A model generated the notes under the pieces. That model ran no database searches. It was not told the DNA's origin and saw only the letters and a program-made list of their open reading frames with translations. Position numbers and translations under genes: made by a program. From contig NZ_AP022575.1 in assembly GCF_010730055.1 (NCBI RefSeq), positions 4,216,001 to 4,280,000 on the forward strand: 64,000 nucleotides of DNA, given 5' to 3'. Of the stretch, positions 42,712-52,406 are shown one piece after another; the stretch's first letter is position 1, and the number at the start of each line of letters is the position of its first letter. The stretch is from Mycobacterium shinjukuense (lineage in GTDB: Bacteria; Actinomycetota; Actinomycetes; Mycobacteriales; Mycobacteriaceae).

Positions 42712-44403
42712 TTAGGCTTGTCCCGCGATGTGCAATGCGGCCAGGTATCCGAACGTCATTGCCGGCCCAATGGTGCCGCCCGGCCCGGGATAGGTGTGGC
42801 CCATCACCGGGGCACTGACATTGCCTGCGGCATACAGGCCTTCGATGATGCTCCCGTCGTCGCGCAGCGCGCGGCCGTGGATGTCGGTGCGGATGCCGCC
42901 CTTGGTGCCCAGGTCGCCGGGCACCATTTTGGCGGCATAGTACGGCGGGTGACTGATCTCGCCGAGGTTGGGATTGGGCTTGTTGGTCGGGTCGCCGTAG
43001 TACCTGTCGTAGGCGCTTTCGCCGCGGTGGTAGTCCTCGTCAACGCCTGAACGAGCAAACATGTTGAACCGCTTCACAGTCGAGTCGAATTCGTCGGCCG
43101 GCAGGCCAGCCTTGGCGGCCAGCTCCTCAAGTGTGTCGGCCTGGACGATTACGCCAGATTCCATCCATTTGCGCGGAATGCGTTGCCCTGGTTGTAGTCC
43201 CGCGAAGATGTAGCGCTCTCGATATCGCTGGTCGAACACCAGCCATGCCGGAATGTTTTCGCCCGGCCCGGGGCCCTGGCCGTGTTCTCCGCCGTACATG
43301 CGGTGGCAGGCTTCGACGTAGGGCATCGATTCGTTCATGAAACGCCTGCCCGACATGTTGACGATGATTGACCCCGGCGAATTGCGCTCGGACAGCGCGA
43401 ACCACGGCGCGCCCACCAGCGGCACCGTCGGGCCCCACCAGGCATCCTCCATCAGATCCAGCGCGGCGCCCAGCTTTTCGCTGGCGATGATGCCGTCACC
43501 GGTATTGGCCACCGCGCCCACGGTCCACTCGGTGGTGATCGGGGCGCGCTGGTATTTCACCCGCATCTGCTCGTTGTGTTCGAATCCGCCGCAGGCGAGG
43601 ATTACGCCTCGTCTGGCCCGGATCAGGTGCGGTTCAACCGATTCCGAGACGTTGGTGTCACGGACATAGACCCCGCGCACGACGCCGTCCTCGACGTAGA
43701 GGTCGGTGAGCGCGGTGTTCAGCAGCACCGGGACACCGGCCCGCTGCAGCCCGATCCGCAGCGGGCCGATCAGGGCTCGGCCCATTCCGACCAGGTTTTT
43801 GCCGGTTGCCTTTGCCCACATCGTGCGGGCGCCGACCCTCAGGCTGCGCAGCACACCCCGCGGGTGCCGCCTGAGCTGATTCAGGCGCACGTAATCTTGT
43901 TGCATCACGACCACATTGAGTGGAACCTTGCCATAAGGTGGTTCCAGCCCGGCCTCGTCGGGACCGAGCTTGCGGGCGTTGAACGGCTTGGGCTCGATCG
44001 AACGGCCGCCGGCGCGGCCGCCGGGCGCCTCCGGGTAGTAGTCGGAATAACCCGGCACCCAGCACATCTTCAGCGGCGTGTGCTTCAGCACGAACGACAG
44101 CATTTCGGGCCCGCGGTCGAGGTAGGCGTCGATGCGCTCGGGCTCGACGCCGCTGGTCGAGGGGTCGACGATGCCGTGCAGATAGGTGCGCGCCGCCTCG
44201 GGGGTGTCGCGCACCCCGGCGCGCTGGAGGACCTCGTTGTTGGGGATCCAGACGCCGCCGCCCGAGCGGGCGGTGGAGCCGCCGTAGTGCGGCGCCTTCT
44301 CGACGACTACTGTCGAAAGACCTTGGTGTGCGGCGGTAAGGGCAGCGACCATGCCGGCGCCGCCGCTCCCGACCACGACGACGTCGTAGCCCTGTGCTGT
44401 CAT
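42712..44403 (-). CDS. kstD: 3-ketosteroid delta1-dehydrogenase KstD
   Basis: FAD flavoprotein of 563 residues, exactly the Rv3537 length, from ATG 44403. It has the Rossmann FAD motif VVVVGSGGAGMVAALTAA at the N-terminus, EKAPHYGGSTARSGGG, and a C-terminal YAAGNVSAPVMGHTYPGPG segment. KstD introduces the 1,2 double bond into ring A of 3-ketosteroids; with KshA this causes ring B opening. The upstream GTG in frame would lie inside the KstR box and is rejected. It heads a unit with the MaoC gene, divergent from hsaE. Confidence 0.95.
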   Translation of the reverse strand: MTAQGYDVVVVGSGGAGMVAALTAAHQGLSTVVVEKAPHYGGSTARSGGGVWIPNNEVLQRAGVRDTPEAARTYLHGIVDPSTSGVEPERIDAYLDRGPEMLSFVLKHTPLKMCWVPGYSDYYPEAPGGRAGGRSIEPKPFNARKLGPDEAGLEPPYGKVPLNVVVMQQDYVRLNQLRRHPRGVLRSLRVGARTMWAKATGKNLVGMGRALIGPLRIGLQRAGVPVLLNTALTDLYVEDGVVRGVYVRDTNVSESVEPHLIRARRGVILACGGFEHNEQMRVKYQRAPITTEWTVGAVANTGDGIIASEKLGAALDLMEDAWWGPTVPLVGAPWFALSERNSPGSIIVNMSGRRFMNESMPYVEACHRMYGGEHGQGPGPGENIPAWLVFDQRYRERYIFAGLQPGQRIPRKWMESGVIVQADTLEELAAKAGLPADEFDSTVKRFNMFARSGVDEDYHRGESAYDRYYGDPTNKPNPNLGEISHPPYYAAKMVPGDLGTKGGIRTDIHGRALRDDGSIIEGLYAAGNVSAPVMGHTYPGPGGTIGPAMTFGYLAALHIAGQA

Positions 44404-44404
44404 G

Positions 44405-44418
44405 TAGAACACGTTATA
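44405..44418. promoter_or_regulatory. KstR operator, kstD/hsaE divergent region
   Basis: TAGAACACGTTATA fits TnnAACnnGTTnnA exactly. It lies one base from the kstD ATG and 67 bases from the hsaE ATG, so bound KstR would cover the kstD transcription start, and kstD mRNA is probably very short-leadered or leaderless. Confidence 0.9.
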
Positions 44419-44485
44419 GAATTGCCCGGGCTAGCCGCTACCGGCCCGGTCACCATGATCCCGGAACGACGAGGGGACTTCGGCA

Positions 44486-45271
44486 ATGCTCACTGTTGCG
44501 ACCCGTCAGCAGCTGGCCGCGGACTTGGCCCAAGCCGAACGCAGCCGTGAGCCGATCGGTCAACTGACCGCCGCTCACCCCGATATCGACGTCGTCGACG
44601 CCTACGAGATCCAATTGATCAACATCCGGCAGCGGGTGGCCGAAGGTGCCCGCGTGGTGGGTCACAAGGTCGGGCTGTCGTCGCCGATCATGCAGCAGAT
44701 GATGGGCGTGGCCGAACCAGACTATGGGCATCTGCTGGACGACATGCAGGTGTTCGAAGACACCCCGGTCAAGGCGTCCCGGTACCTGTCTCCGCGGGTC
44801 GAGGTCGAGGTGGGCTTCATCCTGGCCGCCGACCTGCCGGGAGCAGGCTGCGGCGAGGACGACGTGCTGGCGGCTACCGAGGCCCTGGTGCCTGCCATCG
44901 AGCTGATCGACACCAGGATCAAGGATTGGCAGATCAAGATCTGCGACACCATTGCCGACAATGCCTCGGCGGCGGGCTTCGTGCTGGGCACGACGCGGGT
45001 GGCGCCGGGCGATGTCGACATCACGGCGATCGACGCGGTGCTGACCCGCAACGGTGAGGTGGTCGCCGAGGGCCGCAGCGACGCGGTGTTGGGCAATCCG
45101 GCCACCGCGGTGGCCTGGTTGGCCCGCAAGGTCGAAAGTTTCGGGGTGCGGCTGAAGGCCGGTGACATCGTGCTACCCGGATCGTGCACGTTTGCGGTCG
45201 AGGTGCGTGCCGGCGACGAGTTCGTCGCCACGTTCGACGGACTGGGGTCCGTGCGGTTGACTTTCGAATAG
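44486..45271 (+). CDS. hsaE: 2-hydroxyhexa-2,4-dienoate hydratase HsaE
   Basis: A 261-residue FAH-superfamily hydratase, as Rv3536c. Metal-binding acidic residues are in SPRVEVEVGFILAADLPG and PAIELIDTRIKDWQIK. HsaE hydrates the dienoate formed from ring A by HsaD. HsaD itself is not in this window. It is the first gene of the hsaE-hsaG-hsaF operon, under the KstR box shared with kstD. Confidence 0.94.
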   Translation: MLTVATRQQLAADLAQAERSREPIGQLTAAHPDIDVVDAYEIQLINIRQRVAEGARVVGHKVGLSSPIMQQMMGVAEPDYGHLLDDMQVFEDTPVKASRYLSPRVEVEVGFILAADLPGAGCGEDDVLAATEALVPAIELIDTRIKDWQIKICDTIADNASAAGFVLGTTRVAPGDVDITAIDAVLTRNGEVVAEGRSDAVLGNPATAVAWLARKVESFGVRLKAGDIVLPGSCTFAVEVRAGDEFVATFDGLGSVRLTFE

Positions 45272-45305
45272 TGTCGAATTGGCTTGAATATCAGGAGTTG
45301 TGAAC

Positions 45306-46217
45306 ATGCCGTCTAAGGCAACTGTGGCCATTGTCGGGTCCGGAAATATCAGCACCGATCTGCTCTACAAGCTGCTGCGGTCGGATTGGCTGGAACCACG
45401 CTGGATGGTGGGGATCGACCCGGACAGCGAGGGCTTGGCGCGCGCGGCCAAGCTGGGATTGGAAACCACCCACGAGGGGGTGGACTGGCTGCTGGCGCAG
45501 CCCGAGAAACCCGACCTGGTGTTCGAGGCCACCAGCGCCTATGTGCACAAGGCGGCGGCGCCGAAGTACGCCGAGGCCGGGATCCGGGCCGTCGACCTGA
45601 CGCCGGCCGCGGTGGGCCCGGCGGTGATCCCCCCGGCCAACCTGCGCGAGCACCTGGACGCTCCGAACGTGAACATGATCACCTGCGGCGGACAGGCGAC
45701 CATACCGATCGTCTACGCGGTGTCTCGGGTCGTCGAGGTGCCCTACGCCGAGATCGTCGCGTCGGTGGCCTCGGTGTCGGCGGGGCCGGGCACACGGGCC
45801 AACATCGACGAGTTCACCAAGACCACGGCGCGCGGTGTGCAGACCATCGGCGGGGCCGCGCGCGGCAAGGCGATCATCATCTTGAACCCGGCCGAGCCGC
45901 CGATGATCATGCGCGACACCATCTTCTGCGCCATCCCCGAGGACGCCGACCGCGACGCGATCGCCGCCTCCATCCACGACGTCGTCAAAGAGGTGCAGAC
46001 CTACGTGCCTGGATACCGGCTGCTCAACGAACCGCAGTTCGACGAGCCGTCGATCAACTCGGGCGGGCAGGCGCTGGTCACCACGTTCGTCGAGGTTGAG
46101 GGCGCCGGGGATTACCTGCCGCCCTATGCGGGCAACCTGGACATCATGACCGCGGCGGCCACCAAGGTGGGCGAGGAGATCGCCAAGGAGACGCTGGTTG
46201 TAGGAGGAGCGCGATGA
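45306..46217 (+). CDS. hsaG: Propionaldehyde dehydrogenase (CoA-acylating) HsaG
   Basis: A 303-residue acylating aldehyde dehydrogenase; ATG 45306 is chosen over the codon two positions earlier because of AGGAG at the right distance and the family N-terminus. The NAD fold starts with VAIVGSGNISTDLL, and the catalytic Cys127 is in NMITCGGQATIP. HsaG turns propanal from HsaF into propionyl-CoA by direct channelling inside the HsaF-HsaG complex. It overlaps hsaF by four bases. Confidence 0.95.
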   Translation: MPSKATVAIVGSGNISTDLLYKLLRSDWLEPRWMVGIDPDSEGLARAAKLGLETTHEGVDWLLAQPEKPDLVFEATSAYVHKAAAPKYAEAGIRAVDLTPAAVGPAVIPPANLREHLDAPNVNMITCGGQATIPIVYAVSRVVEVPYAEIVASVASVSAGPGTRANIDEFTKTTARGVQTIGGAARGKAIIILNPAEPPMIMRDTIFCAIPEDADRDAIAASIHDVVKEVQTYVPGYRLLNEPQFDEPSINSGGQALVTTFVEVEGAGDYLPPYAGNLDIMTAAATKVGEEIAKETLVVGGAR

Positions 46218-47254
46218 CCGATATGTGGGACGTCCGCATCACGGACACCTCGCTGCGGGATGGGTCACACCACAAACGCCACCAGTTCACCAAGGACGAG
46301 GTCGCCGCGATCGTGGCCGCCCTGGACGCGGCGGGGGTGCCGGTGATCGAGGTGACGCACGGCGACGGCCTCGGTGGCTCGTCGTTCAACTACGGCTTTT
46401 CCAAGACCCCCGAGCAGGAACTGATCAAGCTGGCCGCGCTGACCGCCAAAGAGGCCAGGGTCGCGTTTTTGATGCTGCCCGGGGTGGGCACCAAGGACGA
46501 CATCAAAGAGGCGCAGGACAATGGCGGGTCCATTTGCCGGATCGCTACCCATTGCACCGAGGCCGACGTGTCGATTCAGCATTTCGGCCTGGCCCGCGAG
46601 TTGGGGTTAGAAACCGTCGGGTTTTTGATGATGGCTCACACCATTACACCGGAGAAGCTGGCCGCGCAGGCCCGCATCATGGCCGACGCCGGGTGCCAAT
46701 GCGTCTACGTCGTCGACTCGGCCGGTGCTCTGGTGCTCGACGGTGTGGCCGACCGGGTGTCGGCGCTGGTCGCCGAACTCGGCGAGGACGCCCAGGTGGG
46801 TTTTCATGGGCACGAAAACCTCGGACTCGGGGTGGCCAATTCGGTGGCGGCGGTGCGCGCGGGTGCCAAGCAGATCGACGGGTCCTGCCGGCGTTTCGGC
46901 GCCGGAGCGGGCAACGCGCCGGTCGAGGCGCTGATCGGGGTGTTCGACAAGATCGGCGTCAAGACCGGCATTGATTTCTTCGACATCGCCGACGCCGCCG
47001 AGGACGTGGTGCGCCCGGCGATGCCGGCCGAATGTCTGCTTGACCGCAACGCGTTGATCATGGGGTATTCCGGGGTGTACTCCAGCTTCCTCAAGCACGC
47101 CGTTCGCCAGGCCGAGCGCTACGGTGTGCCGGCGTCGGCGTTGTTGCACCGGGCCGGTCAGCGCAAGCTCATCGGCGGGCAGGAAGACCAGCTCATCGAC
47201 ATCGCCCTGGAAATCAAACGCGAGCTGGATAGCGGTGCGGCCGTAACTCATTGA
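46214..47254 (+). CDS. hsaF: 4-hydroxy-2-oxohexanoate aldolase HsaF
   Basis: A 346-residue DRE-TIM metallolyase. The metal and catalytic residues are seen in ITDTSLRDGSHHKRHQF (Arg15-Asp16) and GFHGHENLGLGVANS, and a C-terminal DmpG-type communication domain (CLLDRNALIMGYSGVYSSF) contacts HsaG. It cleaves the ring-A-derived hydroxyketoacid to pyruvate and propanal. It is the last gene of the hsaEGF operon. Confidence 0.95.
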   Translation: MTDMWDVRITDTSLRDGSHHKRHQFTKDEVAAIVAALDAAGVPVIEVTHGDGLGGSSFNYGFSKTPEQELIKLAALTAKEARVAFLMLPGVGTKDDIKEAQDNGGSICRIATHCTEADVSIQHFGLARELGLETVGFLMMAHTITPEKLAAQARIMADAGCQCVYVVDSAGALVLDGVADRVSALVAELGEDAQVGFHGHENLGLGVANSVAAVRAGAKQIDGSCRRFGAGAGNAPVEALIGVFDKIGVKTGIDFFDIADAAEDVVRPAMPAECLLDRNALIMGYSGVYSSFLKHAVRQAERYGVPASALLHRAGQRKLIGGQEDQLIDIALEIKRELDSGAAVTH

Positions 47255-47352
47255 CGACACCGCTGGTTCGCGGATTTCACGGAAACGCAGATGGTCCGAC
47301 CCGGTTTGTCCTACGGTTTTGACTGATTGTCAGGTCGGGAAGGGACGGGGTC

Positions 47353-49101
47353 ATGAACTATGCGGTATTGCCGCCGGAGCTTAATTCGTTGCGGATGTTC
47401 ACGGGTGCAGGTTCGGCGCCGATGTTGGCGGCGGCGGCGGCCTGGGACGGGCTGGCCGCAGAGTTGGGGTCCGCGGCGGATTCGTTTGCGTCGGTGACCT
47501 CGGGCTTGGCAAGTCAGGCGTGGCAGGGGCCGGCGGCGGCGGCGATGGCGGCGGCGGCGGCACCGTATGCGGGATGGTTGAGCGCTGCGGCGGCCCGGGC
47601 CGCGGGGGCGGCGGCCCAGGCCAAAGCGGTGGCCAGCGCGTTTGAGGCGGCACGGGCGGCGACGGTGCACCCTTTGGTGGTGGCGGCCAACCGCAGTGCG
47701 TTTGCGCAGTTGGTGATGTCGAATTGGTTCGGGCTGAACGCGCCGCTGATTGCGGCCGTTGAGGGCGCCTACGAACAGATGTGGGCCGCGGATGTGGCCG
47801 CGATGGTGGGCTACCACTCCGGGGCCTCGGCGGCGGCCGAGCAGTTGGTGCCCTTTCAGCAGGCGCTGCAGCAGCTGCCGAACCTGGGTATCGGCAATAT
47901 CGGCAACGCCAACCTGGGCGGCGGCAACACCGGCGACCTGAACACCGGCAACGGCAACATCGGCAACACGAACCTGGGTAGCGGGAACCGGGGTGACGCG
48001 AACCTGGGCAGCGGCAACATCGGCAACTCCAACGTGGGCGGCGGCAACTTCGGCAGCGGCAACTTCGGCAGCGGCAACGGGAGGGCGGGACTTCCAGGCA
48101 GCGGGAACGTCGGCAACGGGAACCTCGGCAACAGCAACCTGGGCAGCGGCAATACCGGCAACGCCAACGTCGGTTTCGGGAATACCGGCAACAACAACGT
48201 CGGCACCGGAAACGCCGGCAGCGGCAACATCGGCGCCGGGAACACAGGCAGCAGCAACTGGGGCTTCGGCAACAACGGCATTGGCAACATCGGTTTCGGC
48301 AACACCGGCAACGGCAACATCGGCTTCGGGCTCACCGGCAACAACCAGGTGGGCTTCGGTGGGCTGAACTCGGGCAGCGGAAACATCGGCTTGTTCAACT
48401 CGGGCACCAACAACGTCGGTTTCTTCAACTCCGGCAACGGCAACCTGGGTATCAGCAACTCCAGCGACGCGAATGTGGGCATCGGAAACTCGGGGGCCAC
48501 CGTGGGCCCGTTCGTGGCGGGCCATAACAGCGGCTTCGGGAACTCGGGTTCGCTCAACACGGGCATGGGAAACGCCGGGGGCGTGAATACCGGTTTCGGA
48601 AACGGCGGCGCAATAAACCTCGGCTTCGGGAACTCGGGCCAGTTGAATGCGGGCAGCTTCAACGCGGGCAGCACCAACACGGGCAACTTCAACTCCGGAC
48701 AAGGCAATACCGGTGATTTCAACGCCGGCGTCAGAAATACCGGCTGGTCAAACTCGGGCGTCACTAACACCGGCGCCTTCAACGCGGGTTCGCTCAACAC
48801 CGGGTTCGGCGCCGTCGGCACCGGCCCCGGCCCGAACTCGGGTTTCGGCAACGCCGGCACGAACAACTCGGGCTTTTTCAACACGGGCGTTGGCAGCTCG
48901 GGGTTCCAGAATGGGGGCAGCAACAACTCGGGCCTGCAAAACGCGGTCGGCACCGTCATCGCGGCGGGTTTCGGAAACACCGGCACCCAAACGGTGGGTA
49001 TCGCAAACTCGGGCGTCTTAAACTCCGGATTCTTCAACTCGGGTATCAACAACTCGGGCGGCTTTAACCAGACGGACAATCGGTCCGGCTTCGGGAACTG
49101 A
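47353..49101 (+). CDS. PPE62: PPE-MPTR protein, PPE62 ortholog
   Basis: A 582-residue PPE protein, identical in length to Rv3533c, starting MNYAVLPPELNSLRMFTG with the PPE motif at 7-9. The PPE domain runs to about residue 180 (MWAADVAAMVGYHSG). The C-terminal two-thirds is MPTR, with GNxNxGxGN and later SGxxNTGxFN units. PPE62 of M. tuberculosis has been linked to heme acquisition at the cell surface. It follows hsaF by 98 bp in the same direction and could have its own promoter there; I see no clear operator in that gap. Confidence 0.9.
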   Translation: MNYAVLPPELNSLRMFTGAGSAPMLAAAAAWDGLAAELGSAADSFASVTSGLASQAWQGPAAAAMAAAAAPYAGWLSAAAARAAGAAAQAKAVASAFEAARAATVHPLVVAANRSAFAQLVMSNWFGLNAPLIAAVEGAYEQMWAADVAAMVGYHSGASAAAEQLVPFQQALQQLPNLGIGNIGNANLGGGNTGDLNTGNGNIGNTNLGSGNRGDANLGSGNIGNSNVGGGNFGSGNFGSGNGRAGLPGSGNVGNGNLGNSNLGSGNTGNANVGFGNTGNNNVGTGNAGSGNIGAGNTGSSNWGFGNNGIGNIGFGNTGNGNIGFGLTGNNQVGFGGLNSGSGNIGLFNSGTNNVGFFNSGNGNLGISNSSDANVGIGNSGATVGPFVAGHNSGFGNSGSLNTGMGNAGGVNTGFGNGGAINLGFGNSGQLNAGSFNAGSTNTGNFNSGQGNTGDFNAGVRNTGWSNSGVTNTGAFNAGSLNTGFGAVGTGPGPNSGFGNAGTNNSGFFNTGVGSSGFQNGGSNNSGLQNAVGTVIAAGFGNTGTQTVGIANSGVLNSGFFNSGINNSGGFNQTDNRSGFGN

Positions 49102-49216
49102 GGTCCGCTGCGGCCGCCGGTGCCGTACGACCGGCCGGCAGGGTGTGAGGTGAGCGGGCTTCGTCTTCAATCGCCATGAACGCCACGCGTGCGGTTGTTC
49201 GCCATTGACGCAAAAC

Positions 49217-49230
49217 AGGAACACGTTCTA
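49217..49230. promoter_or_regulatory. KstR operator upstream of the Rv3531c-like gene
   Basis: AGGAACACGTTCTA matches TnnAACnnGTTnnA except for the first T (A here); the GAACACGTTC core is complete. It lies 11 bases before the GTG of the next gene. Confidence 0.78.
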
Positions 49231-49241
49231 GCGTCGAGAGC

Positions 49242-50381
49242 GTGTTCGCTGGTCCCGTTTCTGGCCCGTTCACCGAGGCGATCGCCGAGGCCGAGCGATT
49301 GGTGGCCGCCGCGCCGCACATCGAGACCGAAGCCGACCTGCTGGAAGGGCTGCAGTACCTGGCCGGCTGCATCGCCGGTTGCCTGCACCTGGCCTTCGAC
49401 TACGAACGTGACCACCCTTTCTTACTGTCGGGAACCGGGCCGTTCACCAAGATGGGCCTGGACAACCCCGACACCCTCTACTTCGGCACCCGGGTGCAGG
49501 CCGACCGGGACTACGTGGTCAGCGGCAGGCGCGGTACCACCACCGACCTGAGTTTTCAGTTGCTCGGTGGCGAATACACCGACGACCAGGTGCCCGTCAG
49601 CCAGGCCGCGTTTGACGACCGGGAACTCGACATCGCCGCCGACGGCAGTTTCGAGTGGCGGCTGCGGCCGACCAGTCCCGGCCAACTGGTGATCCGCGAG
49701 GTGTACGGTGACTGGTCGCAACAGCGTGGCACGGTGACCATCGCCAGGCTGGACACCGCGGGCACCGCGCCAGGGCCGTTGACCCGTGAGACCATCGAAA
49801 AGCGTTATGCCGCAGCCGCAAAGCAACTGGTGAACCGGGTGAAGACGTGGCTGCGGTTTCCGCAGTGGTTTTATCTCAACATCCCGGTCAACACCATGGT
49901 GGCGCCTCGGCTGACTCCGGGGGGCCTGGCAACCCAGTACTCGTCGGCCGGTCATTTCGAGTTGCGGCCGGACCAGGCGCTGGTGATCACGGTGCCCGTC
50001 AGTGATGCCCCCTACCTGGGATTCCAGCTGGGCAGCAGGTGGTACATCTCGCTGGACTACATCAACCATCAGACATCGCTGAATAACACCCAGGCCCAAG
50101 CGGATCCGGACGGCATGGTGCGCATCGTGGTCGCCGATCGGAACCCGGGTGTGGCCAACTGGGTGGAAACACTGGGCCATCGGCGCGGCTTCCTGCAGTT
50201 TCGCTGGCAGCGGGTATCCCGTGAGCTGTCCGAGGCCGACGGGCCCACCGTCGAACTGGTCGACTTCGACACGATCCCGGCCGCACTGCCGTATTTTCAG
50301 CGCAACAAGATCTCCGATGAGGATTGGCGCGCGCGAATCGCTTTGCGCCAGCAGCAGATTGCGGCCAGGATGCTGGGGTGA
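49242..50381 (+). CDS. DUF1214-like protein (Rv3531c-like), unknown function
   Basis: A 379-residue soluble protein from a GTG directly after the KstR box. The second half looks like the DUF1214 fold (FPQWFYLNIPVNTMVAPRL, LVITVPVSDAPYLGFQLG); the first half, with the DLLEGLQYLAGCIAGCLHLA helix, is that of related DUF1254/DUF1214-type proteins. No catalytic residues can be named. It is expressed with an SDR and a sulfotransferase-like gene (four-base and one-base junctions). Regulation by KstR suggests a role on a sterol or its CoA derivative; function is unknown. Confidence 0.8.
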   Translation: MFAGPVSGPFTEAIAEAERLVAAAPHIETEADLLEGLQYLAGCIAGCLHLAFDYERDHPFLLSGTGPFTKMGLDNPDTLYFGTRVQADRDYVVSGRRGTTTDLSFQLLGGEYTDDQVPVSQAAFDDRELDIAADGSFEWRLRPTSPGQLVIREVYGDWSQQRGTVTIARLDTAGTAPGPLTRETIEKRYAAAAKQLVNRVKTWLRFPQWFYLNIPVNTMVAPRLTPGGLATQYSSAGHFELRPDQALVITVPVSDAPYLGFQLGSRWYISLDYINHQTSLNNTQAQADPDGMVRIVVADRNPGVANWVETLGHRRGFLQFRWQRVSRELSEADGPTVELVDFDTIPAALPYFQRNKISDEDWRARIALRQQQIAARMLG

Positions 50382-50383
50382 CG

Positions 50384-51166
50384 ATGTCCGGGATGCTCAA
50401 GCGCAAGGTGGTCGTCATCAGTGGCGTCGGACCGGGGCTGGGCACCACACTGGCGCACCGATGTGCGCGCGACGGCGCGGATCTGGTGCTGGCGGCCCGC
50501 ACCGCCGAGCGCCTCGACGACGTCGCCAAGCAGATCATCGACTCCGGCCGGCGGGCGGTTGCGGTGCGCACCGACATCACCGACGACGACGATGTCAGCA
50601 ACCTTGTGCAGGCCACCCTGGCGGCGTACGGCAGGGCCGATGTGCTGATCAACAACGCGTTTCGGGTACCATCGATGAAACCGTTGGCCAACACTGCATT
50701 TCAGCACATCCGGGACGCGATCGAGCTCAGCGCGTTGGGGGCGCTGCGACTCATCCAGGCCTTTACGCCCGCGCTCGCGGAGTCTCACGGCGCGATCGTC
50801 AACGTCAACTCCATGGTGATCCGGCACTCGCAGCCGAAATACGGCGCCTACAAGATGGCCAAGTCCGTGCTGCTGGCCATGTCACAGTCGCTGGCCACCG
50901 AACTGGGCGAGCACGGGATTCGCGTCAATTCCGTTGCACCCGGCTATATCTGGGGTGACACGCTAAAAGGCTACTTCGAGCATCAGGCCGGTAAATACGG
51001 CACAACGGTGGATCAGATCTACCAAGCCACGGCGGCTAAATCCGACCTCAAGCGACTGCCCACCGAGGACGAGGTGGCATCGGCGATTCTCTTCCTGGCC
51101 AGCGACCTGTCCAGCGGCATCACCGGGCAGACGCTGGATGTCAACTGCGGGGAGTACCACAGCTGA
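50384..51166 (+). CDS. Short-chain dehydrogenase (Rv3530c-like)
   Basis: SDR of 260 residues. It has the glycine motif ISGVGPGLGTTLAHRCA, INNAFR, and catalytic Tyr-Lys in YGAYKMAKS. The chosen ATG 50384 gives the Rv3530c length; a GTG two codons upstream overlaps the previous stop and is possible. Second gene of the Rv3531c-type cassette. The substrate is unknown, probably a hydroxy- or ketosteroid by context. Confidence 0.88.
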   Translation: MSGMLKRKVVVISGVGPGLGTTLAHRCARDGADLVLAARTAERLDDVAKQIIDSGRRAVAVRTDITDDDDVSNLVQATLAAYGRADVLINNAFRVPSMKPLANTAFQHIRDAIELSALGALRLIQAFTPALAESHGAIVNVNSMVIRHSQPKYGAYKMAKSVLLAMSQSLATELGEHGIRVNSVAPGYIWGDTLKGYFEHQAGKYGTTVDQIYQATAAKSDLKRLPTEDEVASAILFLASDLSSGITGQTLDVNCGEYHS

Positions 51167-52320
51167 TGAGCCGGCGCCCCGATCGGAAAGATGTAGCCAG
51201 CGTCGACGAACTGCACGCGTCGGCCACCAAGCTGGTGGGCCTCGATGATTTCGGCAACGACGACGACAACTACCGCGAAGCGCTGGCGGTGCTGTTGGAT
51301 TCCTATCGGCGGGAAGCCGGGCTTACCGTGTTGGGCAGCAAGATGAACCGGTTCTTTTTGCGCGGTGCGCTGGTGGCGCGGCTGCTGTCTCAGGCCGCCT
51401 GGAAGCAATATCCGCAGCACGCCGACGTCGTGATCGAACGGCCGATCTTCGTCACCGGCCTGGTGCGCACCGGCACCACCGCGTTGCACCGGCTACTGGG
51501 CGCCGACCCGGCGCATCAGGGCCTGCACATGTGGCTGGCCGAATTTCCGCAGCCGCGTCCCCCTCGGGAGACCTGGGAGTCAAACCCGTTGTACCGCAGA
51601 CTCGATGAGCAGTTCACCCGGCACCACGCGGAGAATCCCGCATACACCGGCCTGCATTTCATGGCCGCCTATGAGCTGGAGGAATGCTGGCAGCTGCTGC
51701 GGCAGTCGCTGCACTCGGTGTCGTATGAGACGTTGGCCCATGTGCCCAGCTACGCGGAGTGGCTGTCGCGCCAGGACTGGACGCCGTCATACCGGCGGCA
51801 CCGCAAAAACCTTCAGTTGATCGGGCTCAACGACGCCGGCAAGCGGTGGGTGCTGAAGAACCCCAGCCATCTGTTCGCGCTGGACGCGCTGATGGCGACC
51901 TATCCCGACGCGCTGGTGATTCAGACGCATCGGCCGGTGGAGACGATCATGGCCTCGATGTGCTCGCTGGCCCAGCACACCACACACGGATGGTCGACGA
52001 CCTTCGTCGGCGCCCAGATCGGTGCCGACGCCATGGACACCTGGTCGCGCGGCCTGGCACGGTTCAATACCGCACGGGCCAAATACGATCCGGCCCAGTT
52101 CTACGACGTCGACTATCGGGATCTGGTCGCCGATCCGATCGGGACGGTGGCCGACATCTACCGGCACTTCGGCCTGACGCTCACCGACGAGGCGCGTCAG
52201 GCCATGGCGGCTGCGCACGCCGAGAGCCGCACCGGCGCGCGGGCACCGAAGCATACCTATTCGCTGGCCGACTACGGGCTGACCGCCGAAGTGGTCAAGG
52301 AGCGGTTCGCCGGGCTGTAA
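51166..52320 (+). CDS. Sulfotransferase-like protein (Rv3529c-like)
   Basis: A 384-residue sulfotransferase-family protein. The PAPS 5'-phosphosulfate loop FVTGLVRTGTTALHRLL is at about residues 95-111, the 3'-phosphate region is VIQTHRPVETIMAS, and LKNPSH is typical of the mycobacterial Stf-like group. It would transfer sulfate from PAPS to a hydroxyl, possibly of a sterol-derived or lipid acceptor. Third gene of the KstR-boxed cassette, its start overlapping the SDR stop by one base. Activity and acceptor are not known. Confidence 0.85.
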   Translation: MSRRPDRKDVASVDELHASATKLVGLDDFGNDDDNYREALAVLLDSYRREAGLTVLGSKMNRFFLRGALVARLLSQAAWKQYPQHADVVIERPIFVTGLVRTGTTALHRLLGADPAHQGLHMWLAEFPQPRPPRETWESNPLYRRLDEQFTRHHAENPAYTGLHFMAAYELEECWQLLRQSLHSVSYETLAHVPSYAEWLSRQDWTPSYRRHRKNLQLIGLNDAGKRWVLKNPSHLFALDALMATYPDALVIQTHRPVETIMASMCSLAQHTTHGWSTTFVGAQIGADAMDTWSRGLARFNTARAKYDPAQFYDVDYRDLVADPIGTVADIYRHFGLTLTDEARQAMAAAHAESRTGARAPKHTYSLADYGLTAEVVKERFAGL

Positions 52321-52406
52321 CGGTCGGCGGGTTTTGTCGATTTGCTACATCGTGGGCACCGACGTGGTAAACGTTGCCGAAGGCCCGCTGGGAGGGACGG
52401 TGTGTG

